From Mangifera indica (taxonomy: Eukaryota; Streptophyta; Magnoliopsida; Sapindales; Anacardiaceae): DNA of 64,000 bases. Under the pieces are notes generated by a model. That model was not told the origin of the DNA and did no database searches. It saw nothing but the letters and a program-made list of their open reading frames with translations. The position numbers were made by a program, and so were the translations under genes. This document shows positions 48,226 to 60,787 of this stretch, in pieces (position 1 is the first letter of the stretch; the number at the start of each line of letters is the position of its first letter). The stretch spans positions 3,534,001 through 3,598,000 of the forward strand of contig NC_058156.1 in assembly GCF_011075055.1 (NCBI RefSeq), read 5' to 3'.

Positions 48226-49656
48226 GAATATGAAGAAAAGCATGATGCAAAATGGCATGCATGAAAAAAATAAGAAGAATCAAAACATGGATGAAAGCAA
48301 GCAAGGAAATGTTTAGCATTTTACCTACTCTTAGCTTCTTTCTCTGATGGAGATTATGGAGACAAGTCTCTTAAGTGAAAGAACCTACAAAGAGATGCAC
48401 CAACCAAGCCAAAAAGCACCCTTTTAGGGAAAGAGAAGGGAGTGCAATTTCGTATTTAGTGAGAGAATTAGTTTAGTTAAAATGAACTAATTGTTGATTT
48501 ATATAGTGATGACTAATAAACAATTATGTATTTGTTATTTCATCCCTTTAAATTCTTAATTTAAACTATCATTATGCATGTATATCAATTATATACCTTA
48601 GCCACCGTAATTTCATCTCACTAATATCTTAATTTTTAAAATGTTACTTTTGCACTTATATAATACTTTACATGATTTTATTTTTAGTATCCTATGGAAG
48701 GTCCTTGTCAAACCCAGATAATTAATCCTCTCTCTCAAAAATGCTTGGTTTATTGGCATGATCCTTTAGGTTCGCCATGACGTAGTTATGAGCCCTTTTC
48801 AAATAATCTAAAAACACATCCAAAAGCTCAACGACTATGGTGAATATCTAGCAATGTGTTATAGGCCCTAAACCACGATGAAGAACCACTCAATTGAACT
48901 AATTTTCCAATTGTACATTTTGTATAGGTATGATCATTTCATTATCCAATCTTGATTGATTTTAGGCTTATGGTTTGTCAAAACCCTAATTTTAGTTCTC
49001 TACAAATCATTGATCGATATATTTGGAACATGTCATCATGAGCACCCTTCATATGACTTACACATTATACTTTGGCTAGATATTTTAGTTGCCAATATTT
49101 ATCAACATTCATTCAAGAACTTAGATCTAGGTTGAATAAGCAAATATCTTGAATCCAATATTTTGAAGTCAATAAATTTCATCTTGATCATCATCTATCT
49201 TTACATACAAACAATGTGTGACTAGCATGTACTTTTGTATAGAATATGATTAGCCTCATATTTATTCACCATATGAACCACACACATCTGTATTAGACTT
49301 GACCATGATATATTTGATAAAAGGATTACTTCATACACTAGTACAATCATATGGTAAGTCATTAATTATGATTTAATAGAGCATTATTGTTATCTGCACT
49401 AATATCATCTCATGATATTCAATAGAGCATTCAACATATCTATTATGTGATATTATTGTCTAATTTATACCAAATTTGTAGGGAACAATTCGATAACTCA
49501 GTTTTATAGATTAAGTGAATTATCTAAACAATTCACATACATACTTTATATTAAAGCAAATAAAGGAAATAGTTTATGTATATAAGCAAAAACACTCTTT
49601 GTTTTTATTAATAAATTATTACATACATATACAAGATAAAATATCCTAGAACCAAC
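48226..49656 (-). repeat. F3 copia-type LTR, unit 1
   Basis: On the minus strand it begins TGTTGGTTCTAGGATATTT at 49,656, a start pattern of copia LTRs. It aligns with unit 2 at an offset of about 1.52-1.55 kb along its length, for example GAGATGCACCAACCAAG at 48,391 and 49,921, and TTATATAGTGATGACTAAT at 48,499 and 50,050. No primer site or polypurine tract separates the two units. Confidence 0.6.
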
Positions 49657-51170
49657 AATACTAATAATATACATACTCTTATGCACAAACAACATACATT
49701 TAGTTAAAAAATTAACATGCAATGAGCAAAAATGTCTTAAATACCTTTTGTAAGAAAATAAGGAAGAAAATGATACAAAAATGGCATGCATGCATGTATT
49801 AGGCAAGAATCAATGATAAGGAAAAGCAAGCATGAGAAGGTTAAGTATATTACTTACTCCTAGCGTTTTTCTTTGATGGAGATGACAAAGATAAGATTCT
49901 TAAGTGTAAAGCTTCCAAAGAGATGCACCAACCAAGTCAAAATCCACCTTTGTCATGAGGTAGAGAGAAGGAAGACGATATTTGATTTTAGTTAGAGAAT
50001 TTTTAGCTAAAAATGAGCTTAATATATTTAAAATGAACTAGTGACTCATTTATATAGTGATGACTAATTAACAATTATGTATGTGTCATTTGGTCCTTTA
50101 AAATTTTTAATTTAAACTCTGACCACGCATGTATGTCAGTTATATACTTTAACTACTCTAATTTAATCTCACTAACATTTTAATTTTTAGAAAGTTACTT
50201 TTACACCTATATAGCACTTTATATGATTTTACTTTCATTATCCTTCAAAAGGTGTTAGCCAACCCTAAATAATTAATCCTCACTTTCAAAATGCTTGATT
50301 TATTAGTATGACCTTTTAGGTTTATCATGGTATAGTTATGAGCCCTTTTTCGAATAAGCTGAAAATGGTTCTAAAAACTCGATGACTATGGTAAATATCT
50401 TGCAATGTGTCATAACCCCTAAACTATGATAAAGAAACACTTCATTGAACCTTATTTCCTAATCATACATTTTATGTAGGTAAGATCCTTCTGTTCTCTA
50501 ATTTTGATCGATTTAGGTTTATGGTTTATCAAAACCTTAATTTTGATTCTTAACGAATCGTTAATTAATGTATTTGAAACACGTTATCACGAATACCCTT
50601 CATATGACTTACATTATACTATGGCCATAGATTTTGATTTTTAATATTTATAAATATTCATTTAAGGACTTAGAATCAGATCGAATCAATAGATATCCTA
50701 TATCTAATATTTCCAAGTCAATAGATCTCGTCTTAATCATCATTCGTCTCCACATACAAATAATGTTTGAACAATATGGTATTTCGTATGAAATATGATT
50801 AATCACATATTTATACACCATATGAAACACACACTTTTGTATCGAATCTGACCATGATATCTCAAGTCAAATGATTACTTCATACACTAGTAAAAACATA
50901 TGATAAGTCATTGACTATGATATAATAACCATGTGACTTATCGTTATTAGTCACATTCCAAAAAGGGTTCATTAATGTTTAATTCACACTAACACCCTAA
51001 TGACATGACCATCGTTATCACTCGCACTAATATCATCTTAAGACATTCAACAGAGGCATTCAGTTGCCTACTATGTGATGTTATTGCCTAAGTTATATGA
51101 CGTCCATGAAGAACAATTTGATAATTCAACTTTATTTGCTAAGTGAATTATCCAAACAATTCACATACAT
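49657..51170 (-). repeat. F3 copia-type LTR, unit 2
   Basis: Direct tandem partner of unit 1. It ends at 51,170 (TTCACATACAT), about 115 bp short of the LTR start seen in unit 1, and abuts the gypsy RT fragment there. It could be two LTRs left after loss of the internal region, or one LTR duplicated by unequal exchange. Confidence 0.6.
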
Positions 51171-51770
51171 GAATGGTTCCTAAGGCATACATTGACAACC
51201 ATTTATTGAAACCACATGTCCAAGAAATGTTACCTTGTCCTACCATATTTCACATTTTGAAAATATGGCATACAACTGTCTATCCTTCAATCTCTATAAT
51301 ATGATTGTTAAGTACTGGTCATGCTACTTTCGAGTCTTGGAATATATTAGTATATCATCAATAAAGACCACTATAAAGTTATCAAGACAATCTTAGAACA
51401 CCCTATTCATCAAATCCATGAAGATTACTAGAACATTTATCAAACAAAGGGCATCATAACAAACTTATAGTGTTCGTACTTTATCTTGAAAGTAGTCTTC
51501 AAAATATCCCTCATGGCTACCCAAACCTAATGATAACTTCATCTTAAGTCAACTTTAGAAAACACCAAATCACTCTTTAGTTGATCAAATAAGTCATCAA
51601 TCATTGGGAGCGCGTACTTATTCTTTATCGTCACCTTATTCAACTCATTGTAATCAATACACATATGCATTGATCCATCTTCTTTTTCACAAAGAGGATC
51701 GATGCATCCCAAATTTGCAATGAAAATTGTGTAGATAATATTGGTGACATTTGATAACATAGAGTGTTTT
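51171..51770 (-). pseudogene. Fragment of chromovirus reverse transcriptase
   Basis: The minus-strand frame gives [20 protein letters not shown], then [20 protein letters not shown] (51,700-51,545). Broken frames give FKIKYEHYKFVMMPF, IDDILIYSKT (about 51,340) and LYAIFSKCEIW then KVTFLGHVVSINGC (51,270-51,190). This is the Ty3/gypsy RT palm including the place of the catalytic Y-x-D-D, read here as FIDD. It is truncated on both sides, with the left end cut by the F3 LTR. Confidence 0.85.
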
Positions 51771-52517
51771 TATTAATCTCATTTCATGTAATGACTTATC
51801 AAACAAATTAATTTTTGCTTAAGTTATACTTCAAAATTCTTTCTTGATTTAACTCATAAAAACAACTCCTAACTATGGTTATAGACTAACGATTGAACAT
51901 TAATCTAGCCAATAGCTTCTAAGACGAGCTTTAAGCAGGACATATTTTCTTCTAAGAGACAATAAATAGAAAATAAAAACTAATTCCACTATAATTATCA
52001 TAATTATAAGACATGAAATAATTGTTTCCTATTTTTAGGAAATTATCCCTAATTTCGACAGAAATAATCAAAATGCAACTACTCTTCCATCATTGTTGGA
52101 CCATTACTATACAATATAACACTAACTTCCACTACCATAAATTCTAAACATTAACACTACATCCAGTTACACTAGACTAAACACAAAGTCGTATCTCTGT
52201 ATTATTTCAATCTACTTATTTTTTGTGAATGGCTTTACTTCCAAAAGCTTCTACCTAAAATAAAGTACGGTAATTAGGTAATATTAAAGTTTGGCATATA
52301 AATTTTTGGGCAAAGTTTGGATAGTTTAGGGTTTGTGCCTTCAAAGTTGAAGATTTATTATGTATTTTAAAATTTTGTTTGCCATACTTATTCATTTTTG
52401 AATGTATCTCGTTAAGGTTTAATGATTTTGACAAATAAATTAAGATTTTAGGATTTTGAAGGTTGATTTTGATGAATTTAATTGTTTTTTGGGTAATTAA
52501 AATTGTGAATGTTGATA
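51771..52517. other. No gene or recognised element
   Basis: AT-rich, non-coding. If the RT fragment continued upstream on the minus strand, protease and gag would lie here, but no motif is readable. Confidence 0.4.
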
Positions 52518-52861
52518 TGTAACACCTCTTCTAGAAGTACTACCCTACAGAGTAAGATGTCACAACATTGACTAATTGAGCATGCATATATTTTAAAACT
52601 CATACAAATCCCAAAAGTTATTGAATAAAAGCATCATTTGTAAACTTTTATAAAATTACAAAAAAATCCTTATGCCAAATTTTGAGAAAACAAACAAAAG
52701 ATGTCCATATGAAAGCATGAACATAAAACATAACCACTGCTTAATACATTTGTAATGAAAATGGATACATAGACTGAATAATAAGTAAAATGATAGAAAT
52801 GTCCTCACTTCCTCTATACCCGCTGACCATTGCTTGTCTTGTAGTTATCACAATCACCTGT
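52518..52861 (+). repeat. F1 chromovirus LTR-like repeat, copy b, first part
   Basis: Opens TGTAACACCTCTTCTAGAAG at 52,518, matching 24,060-24,075 and, inverted, 58,690-58,711. It includes CCCGCTGACCATTGCTTGTC (52,819), the block conserved in copies a and c. It is interrupted at 52,862 by another LTR and resumes at about 55,432. Confidence 0.6.
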
Positions 52862-55431
52862 TGTAACACCTCAGATTCTAAACTTGCTTGAAAATGCAAA
52901 ACTAATTTAATCCATAACTGTATTCTAAATAAAAATAATTCTATAGCATAACATATTCTTATTCTTCCTAAAATAGACCCAAAGGTAATTAAACATAATC
53001 ATGTCTTATAAATAATAATCTACAATTACAATATTCATAAACAATAAAATCTAGACATCAAGACTTTTCAATCTCTCAACTCATCTTGAGTTCCTTTTAT
53101 TCAACTCCTAGCTAATCAAGAAAATTTATTCTATAAAATAAGAGAGACAAGGAGTGAGCCGTCAACTCGGTAAATAAAAACAAGCATAATATATAACTTT
53201 TTAATAAATAAACATTGTTTTATAAAAAAAATTTTATTTTCAAAATAATTAGTCATTAAAAAAACAAAAAATAAAGCTCTTGATATTCCTTACCCATAAC
53301 GAAAACAAAACATTTCCATAAATTATAAGAAAAACAATGTAAACAAGTTCATATTCATTATCAAAAGAAAAAAACAAATATAAATATTTTATATTCATCA
53401 ATCATAAGGATAAACAAGATTCATCATTTGTCATAAAATAATCTTAAAATAATTCATAACCATTACTCACAAATAAAAAACATAAAATTTGTGTTTAGCC
53501 TTTGTCACATAGTATCACCTATATCCGTGGTGACTTGTTCTGATTCTTATTTATATTCATCATAAATCCGTGGACTTTTCATAATTCATATTCTTATTCG
53601 TATTGGTCTGCAAACCCTTCATCGTATTCATATTCGTAACAGGTCCACAAACCCTTCATCATATTCATGTTCATATTTATAATTGGTCTGTAGACCCTTC
53701 ATTATGTTCATATTTATAATTGGTCCGTAGACCTTTCATCATTCAACATATGTCCCTGGATTTTTTATGATCTGGTTATATTTATCAATTCATAAATCCG
53801 TTAATTCCTTATCTTACTATAGACATTCGGTAAAAACAAACTTATAAAATTTGTTTTTCTAGCAAATCTTTATTTTTGAAAAATATTCGAAAATATTTAT
53901 TCAAGAAATTCATTCAAATTCTTTCGCCATAGAAACCATATAATATAGCATAAGTTTTCCTTCTATAGAAAAATATCAAAACACTTTTCAAAAGTATTTT
54001 ATATTAAAAAAAGATTATATACTTCTAACATATAGCCATAAAATAAAATCATAATATAATTTATCAAACTTAATAAAAAGAATTTTATAACATAAAATAA
54101 TCATATAAACATTTTCCATATAGAACAATAATCATTACATATTATGTAAGCTTTTACTCACCTCAACAATTTCTAACTACGCCTTTAATCACCCAACGAG
54201 ATACCAATATCTTCACATTGTCCTAGCAATCATAATCCAAACTTAATACTATCAAATCTTAGTTTTAGAAGTATCCACTAATAGCCTCTAAACATTACAA
54301 ATCAACATCCTAATATTAAATCATACTAAACTCCATTAAGATCAACTGTGCATATACAAACTTTTCACTAGACAGTTATGGTTACAAAAGTTTTTTAATA
54401 AATTAATCACTCACCATAAATTCACAAAATTTGGATAAACTAAAGTAGACATGTAATAAAATATTCATAAAAATTTCAAATGAAACAAAGTTAAATTTCA
54501 TTTTCAAAACATTCAATAAAGAGAGGGCATAAACACTATCAAGGAAACCAAATCTTTACTAGACAACCCTTATTACTTGATTTTTAAAAATTTCTGTAGG
54601 CATTGAAACTTTATGAAATTTGGGCATACATGACGAGGCATATAATAAAATTTGTAGAAAAATCTTTAGATAAAACTGAGTTCAAATACTTTATCAAAAC
54701 ATTCAAGAAATTCAGATCAAATTGCCTAGAATACAAAATTTGTTTATTGAACAGTCATTGCTTTAAGATTTTTAATAAATTCTATAATCATAAAAAATTT
54801 ATGAAAATTTGATATAACTGAAATTACATGTTATAAAATTTCCAAAAAAATTTTTGATTGCAAATAAAACAAATTTCGTTATCAAAAAATTTAATAAAGA
54901 TAGAATAACAAACTATCCAGAAGTTTCAGTTTCTAATATGCACAAACACAATTATTGACCTAAATATAATGCTAGCACAATTTAAATCTAAATAGTGAAT
55001 TATCTGATAGAGGAAATTAAAAACACAAAATTTAACTTAACTAAATAAAATGAAATTGAAAAATTAAACTTACTCAAATTTCTAACCCTTTTATTAATTG
55101 ACATAACTCTTGGAAAAACAATTTTATAGCCTATAAGGATCTATTCAAAGGGATAAAGATTCTTTTAATTACAATCAATTAATATCTTCTTATCTCCAAT
55201 TCAAATCCAATCATATCCTTTGTTCCATTTAAAAATCCATCAAATCATAAAATCTTCTTTTCTTTTTTTTGTCAAAGATAATAATTCCTCTAATATATAA
55301 TTTCCTGAATCTTGCTTTGCAACCATATTCATTTAATCTTAGTATCTACTCATATTTTCTTTATCAAATAGCATATTTGTTTCCTTTTCCTCTTTATACA
55401 AAAATTGTATATTATACTTGTACCTACACAC
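52862..55431 (+). repeat. Chromovirus-type LTR (second copy of the 1-13,822 family), 2.57 kb
   Basis: Opens TGTAACACCTCAGATTC at 52,862 and runs to about 55,431, where F1 sequence resumes. Candidate duplications CCTGT (52,857-52,861) and CCTAC (55,432-55,436) match at 3 of 5 positions. It holds a 37-43 bp minisatellite (53,605-53,745) and degenerate units of about 190 bp at 54,370-54,930, as does the copy at the window start. Non-coding; the longest frame (69 codons at 54,603) is chance. Confidence 0.6.
53605..53745. repeat. Minisatellite of 37-43 bp units (four copies)
   Basis: Units begin GGTC(T/C)(G/A)(C/T)A(A/G)ACC at 53,605, 53,642, 53,685 and 53,722, each followed by CTTCATCATATTCATATT-like sequence. 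Spacings are 37, 43 and 37 bp. Confidence 0.8.
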
Positions 55432-57060
55432 ATGAAAGTAGATGAATGAGTAACAAAACACGCAGTAAGTAGGAGACTTTGCTGCTAACTTTTACTTATT
55501 CCCCAAAATACCTTTGGCTCAACCCATGTTAACTTTATCATCTAGAGTTTGCTTCTAAACTCCAGTTAGGATGATTTTGGGTCCATAACCATTATCTATT
55601 TTTATATAGAACTTAGGAACCTTTAGGTTACATATTGTAATTCTTGGGTTGAACTATAACCCACTTAATCAGTAAGGTACTACTTTCTAGATTCAAAACT
55701 GATATGACCATGTCATTTTTAGAGTCAACTATGCCCTGCTCAACCACTAAGGAGCCACTTCCCCAAATTTCTCTATGATGTGATCATATCATCAATCAAT
55801 GAAAGTGTCATCATCTGGAAGCTATGTCCCACAACTATATATTAAGTCAATTAAATTGGATCGAATACAGAGATTTGACATCTTAGCCATGTGAGCACTT
55901 GCCAGTACACTACACCTTATTATAATCTTAATAAGGCTATACTGCGAGCAAGTACCCTATTATAAGTATGATGTTCTACTATGAAATGCCCTATTATAGG
56001 AGGTGTAGGGAAAATGTACTCATGGTGCCTCTTCGTAACAATCCTAAGACATTTATAATGCATGAAACTCGAGCCACATGTCATCTCTAGCTTAACTTTG
56101 CTTTCACCTCAAGCCTAACTATTTAGTCATCTCTTAGCACGTAAGACACTATCTTGTACCTAAAATTTTTGTAATATCTCTCGAGACTGAGCCTTAAGCC
56201 TCTTACTTAGTTTCCCTTTTTCTTTTCTTATTTTTCCTTTTATACACAGGTATGTTATCTAGGATACATAGGTATGTATCTTTCTTTTGCACAAGACACG
56301 ACTATACCCTTATGTAACACTTCTTTCCAAATACATACCTCTACATGGAATACGACCTGATAAGATACGCATAACTTTCTTTCTTAATTTAGATAGCAGA
56401 AACAAAGCATGATATTAACTGCTTAACTTAAAGTGAATAGAAATTAACTGAAATACCTAGAATTTTTTATTAAATCCATGAATCAAGTGTTTGATAGCTT
56501 AATCCTTATAAAAATAGTGCATATAACATTCATACATTGCCAAAAAAAAAAAAAACATAATACATAAATATCAAATAAAAAGAAAATGATTGTTTTGCCT
56601 TCGCCCTTATGCAACTCTTCAGTTAGACTGTTGGTTCCCTTGCATGCTTTGTTACTCACCTATATTTGTAAAACCATATAAAGGGAATGCATGAGTGAAA
56701 AACACTCAGTAAGTGACCTCTTGGTACCTTGCACAAAACAATAAACCAAAGTTAACACTCTACTACTAGATCTCAATGTGGTCATAAGTTGGCATGTTTG
56801 TGCCATATATACATAGGCCACTTAGAAAAAAAATGTTAAGGCCTAAGTTGGTCTTGACATATTTGATGTACTAGTGAAAACAAATGACACCATGTGTGTA
56901 TACAAACTATTATGCCTTGCACACATTTTATAGGCCTATTATGTTAGTTAATTATGATACTCTTGTTAAACAAAGAAATTAGTTGTAGTCCCTCTTTTAT
57001 TAGATATGTATAGTTATGGATGCATGTATGCATGGTGCCTAGTACATGACTAATGAACCA
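55432..57060 (+). repeat. F1 chromovirus LTR-like repeat, copy b, second part
   Basis: Aligns with 24,236-26,200. Shared landmarks are GCGAGCAAGTACCCTATTATAAG (55,945; GCTAGCAATTACCC in copy a), the TGTACTCATGGTGCC block (56,016), TTGCCTTCGCCC (56,597) and GGCCTAAGTTGGTCTTGACA (56,840). It lacks the internal duplication of copy a. Confidence 0.6.
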
Positions 57061-57129
57061 ATGTGAATGATTTTATTTTATTTATTTTCTTTGGGCTATA
57101 ATTCTTAAATAAGGTTTGCACGTCTTGCT

Positions 57130-57590
57130 TTAATTCCTTTCTTCTTTAGTTGAGGTTGTAATTTTATTTTCTTAAAATAATGTAACTAGGTAATAGAGCC
57201 ACATAATTATTGAAAAGGACAAACGTGAAGACGAAGACCTGAAGAGAAAATATTCATCTAGGTTTACCAATCAAACTTTTCTTAGCTCGAAAAGTTTGAC
57301 ATTAGTTATGGTTATGTACTAACACATTTCAATTTTACGTTGTTGGATAGATGTGAATGGTTATGTTTTTACAAATATCACCTAACATACAACATAACAT
57401 CTGATGAGACCAATTATTTAAAAACCCCCAATTTAAATATTAAACCTAAGATTGAATTGGTGCCTTCCAATATGATGCCCTAATTAAGCACCTGTTCGTT
57501 GGAACCTTGTTCACTAAAGTGACAGGTACACTTCTACCAGGTAAAAAATTAGCAGATGTTTACTTTGGATCTGACTTAACTAGTGTACCT
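57130..57590 (+). repeat. Unassigned dispersed repeat (partner 38,106-38,560, inverted)
   Basis: See the partner entry. In this copy the alignment runs a few bases past the copia insertion point of the other, so 57,580-57,590 shows the uninterrupted target (GGATCTGACTTAACTAG). No terminal repeats or coding frame are seen. Confidence 0.65.
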
Positions 57591-58019
57591 TGTTTGTTTG
57601 CCAAAATGAAGGTGAAGTATATTGAAGCATGAGTAGGGAATGCATTTGTTAATGCAAGGTGATATGTAGTATCCACCGTACTGATACCAAGAGTAACATT
57701 TGAGGCTACATGATTTGTTGGGCCAAAACCTAACTTGAGATCATGGTCTTATGGTGATTAATTTGAAATTTACCTATCCAATATTCGAACTTGTTTGTCA
57801 AAGCAAAAAGGAGAATTAATGCGATGGGCTCTTAGTCCACTAAAAAGTTCATCAAACTTTCCTAGCATAATAGTGAGGGCTATTGGCTTGAGGAAAATAG
57901 TGGGAGTATTTTAATTAATTAAATCCATAATTAAAATGAATATTAATTATGAATAAAATTATTAATTATCTTTACTTGTAAATTATAGATCAAATTATCA
58001 CCATGTCAAACATTACATA
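57591..58019. other. No gene; probable copia leader sequence
   Basis: Non-coding, AT-rich. Its position directly before the copia gag fragment makes it a candidate leader, but no primer site was found. Confidence 0.3.
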
Positions 58020-58470
58020 TCAATCAATTCTCAAAAAAGAAAATAAGCTCATTGGAAGCAACTTCGCTGATTAATACATAAATCTTCAGATTATTTTGTG
58101 TCAGGAAACGAAGTTGTACATTCTTAAAGGTTCGTTGCCCATGAGCCTAGTTCTCATTCCATCGAAGAGGAAAAAGATACTTTTAGTAAGTATTTTGATG
58201 ACTCCGTAAAATATCAGTGTCTTATGCTAACTTCCATGTCACATGAACTTCAAAAATAACATAAGGAAATGGATGCTCTATCCATACTTGTGCACCTTTG
58301 AGAGTTATATACCACTCGTGCGAGGGCTGAATGATATGAGGTTTCAAGTGCATTGTTTGATTGTAAACTTTCTGAGGGAGGACAAGTTGGCCCTTATGTT
58401 ATCAAGAAGATTGTGAGTCAGTTAGAAGGCAAGCATGAGCAACTTAGTCATTGCTATATGTTTTTTTCAT
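58020..58470 (+). pseudogene. Fragment of copia gag (N-terminal half)
   Basis: Plus-strand frames read EEEKDTFSKYFDDSVKYQCL and MLTSMSHELQK, a stop, HKEMDALSILVHL, then YEVSSALFDCKLSEGGQVGP and YVIKKIVSQLEGK. This matches the N-terminal half of the Tork-type gag whose C-terminal half lies at 43,860-44,030 on the other strand. The fragment ends just before an F1 LTR-like block, at about the gag position where the other fragment begins. Confidence 0.7.
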
Positions 58471-58711
58471 TTACGAAATTGATGAGGTAGATATTTATGA
58501 TTATGATGTATTTAGACTACAAACTTTATGTTATTTTATTTGAGGTAATGTTTTGATGTTTCTGCTGTTGAATATGTTATGTAATGGGTATTTTAGTAAT
58601 TTTTATGAAGTGATTTGATTTCCACATCTTTAATAAATGTATCATGGTAAATTATTCAAGTATAGTAACACTTATCTTTGGAGAATAGTATTTCTAGAAG
58701 GGGTGTTAAGA
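58471..58711 (-). repeat. F1 chromovirus LTR-like repeat, copy d (short)
   Basis: On the minus strand it opens CTTAACACCCCTTCTAGAAA at 58,710, the F1 start with its first bases mutated. It continues through TACTATTCTCC and AATTACTAAAATACCC before meeting the gag fragment. Confidence 0.5.
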
Positions 58712-59616
58712 AACTGTAGTTGTCAATATTGCTCTATCATCACTACCAATATCTCATCGTTGTTAGCCCTTATCACATTTGTAGCTTTCATCGTGATATA
58801 GGTTGTCATTGATGAAAATCGTTAATTGATTGAATTATCTACAAAAATTGATCAATTAAACTAAAATATTTGAACTAAGAAAGAATATGAAAGAAAAGAA
58901 AAGGGACAAAAGAACAAAGAAGAAAAAGAAAAAAGGTGAGTTGATGACGACTTGAAATAGAGAAGAGAGAAAAAATGGGATGAAGGGGAAAGGAAAAGAA
59001 AATAAGTGGGATTTTAATAATTTAGATATATAATAATTTAAAAAAATGAAATAGTTGGGTTAAAATAGTAATTTCAATTCCCAACATCATGTAAAATTGT
59101 TATTAGAGGTGGAAAAATATTTTCAAGTCAAACCTTTGGTTAGGTAATTTACTCAAATCGATTTTGATAGTGTTAAATTGTAATAACTTGGCTGATTGTA
59201 TCTGTTGTGTTGTTAACATGGGCATTCTGGGGGTTGATGTGGAATTTTTATATGATGACATGAATAGTATGTGTGTTGATATGGATAGATTATCCACGTC
59301 ATAACAAAAAAGATTTGTGGAGTGGGTTATCTTGCTATTTTTGCTAATTGAAATGGTTCATATTAACTATAAATTTGCCTACAACAACTCTAAAATTTTT
59401 CACACAAGGATTTCAATATCCACGTCAGCCAATAATTATCTAAGTAATCATTTAAAAAAAAAAAGAAAAATCTACATCATTAACAACATTAGATGTTAAT
59501 CTCATTTTTAAGTGACATATTATTAAAAAAATAAAGAAGTTTGACCTCTTTAAAAATAAGAAGTAAAAGTTTAATCCTTCCATTAGAAAAAATAATGATA
59601 GTTTAACTCTTATGGG
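58712..59616. other. No gene; old non-coding sequence before the copia element
   Basis: A/G-rich run at 58,870-59,000 (GAAAGAAAAGAAAAGG type) and short chance frames at 59,103-59,297 and 59,317-59,499. Nothing recognised. Confidence 0.45.
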
Positions 59617-60482
59617 TGTTGTTATCCCATACAAGACCTCAGAGCAATAAAGTTCTAAGCGAGAGCTGCAAATCAAATCACATTCAAACAACGACTCTAA
59701 AAGACCTATAGTGGCTTGACCATAGTTGGCCTTTACTTAATCACTATATCGGCATGGACGGATGGTCACCACATGCATCAAATACTGACTCAGTTTTGAA
59801 TTTTGTGAATGATTATAATAAATAAATGCCTCAGTTTGGTGATGTGAATTTGTGACATAAAAACTAATGGCAGTCTTGTAATTAGGAGCAAAAGTTTGAG
59901 CAAAGTTTAGGCTCTAGTTATTGTCCAGGGATAGTTTTGTCTTTGCTTGATTAAGTCTTTTAACTAATGGATATAAACCATTAGTTGGTTTATTGAGAAA
60001 GAAAGCAAAAGAGGCATTTTTCGCTGGCTGTTTCTTAGAAGAAAAATAGGGTGCCTTTGGGTGTGAATATATTTTCTCTTTGGTTCCTCATATCTTCTTT
60101 GCTAGGGTTAATAAAAAAGCATAAATCCACTATTTTTCTTAGATCTAGTTGTCTAAACTCTTGAGTCAATGCACAAGGTTGCTGTGGTGCTCGGGTTTAG
60201 GAAGTATTTGAGTTGGCAAGGCTAGATTCGTTTCTGTTTGTATCTATAATGCTAGATTGGCTTTTGAATCTGTAAGTTGTACTATTTTTCTAACTAATTA
60301 GTGGATTTGCTAGAGGATTCCTCTGCCTTGGATGTAGGGTTCTAATCTTTTGAACCCAAACCAAGTAAATTTGGTATGTTGATTTGTGTATGGTTTATTA
60401 TATGGTTCTTATGCAATTCTTGACTAAAAATCGATTCAAATCTCTAATTAATATTCAAACTCGGTAAAGTAAAACATTAACA
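59617..60482 (+). repeat. 5' LTR of the Tork-like copia element
   Basis: The end is well placed: CATTAACA stops two bases before the primer site. The start TGTTGTTATCCC at 59,617 is chosen because TGTT pairs with the terminal AACA, giving 866 bp. A TATA-like ATATAAACC lies at 59,970. No 3' partner is in the window to confirm the left edge. Confidence 0.5.
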
Positions 60483-60484
60483 AG

Positions 60485-60496
60485 TGGTATCAGAGC
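60485..60496 (+). other. Primer-binding site, tRNA-iMet
   Basis: TGGTATCAGAGC, the exact copia consensus complementary to the 3' end of initiator methionine tRNA. Confidence 0.9.
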
Positions 60497-60787
60497 ACTC
60501 TTGAGTTGGATATTGCTATTTTTATTTAAGGAAAATTGTTTGGAGAGTTTCTTGGTTCAAGATTTGTTTATCTCGTTGTTCTTTCCATTTTGTTATTGTC
60601 ATTTTGAAAGAGTTGAAATTATTTGGCTTGCTATTTGTTCTCTGTTTGTCGATTGTGACTATACTGTTCATGTGTTTGATATTTTGTCACTGTGGCTTAA
60701 AGAAATTAAAAAAAAAAATAACTTGCTTTCTTCTCTTTTTGTTATTATGGCTTGTAAAGAACTGGATTAGTAAACACTTGAATAACA

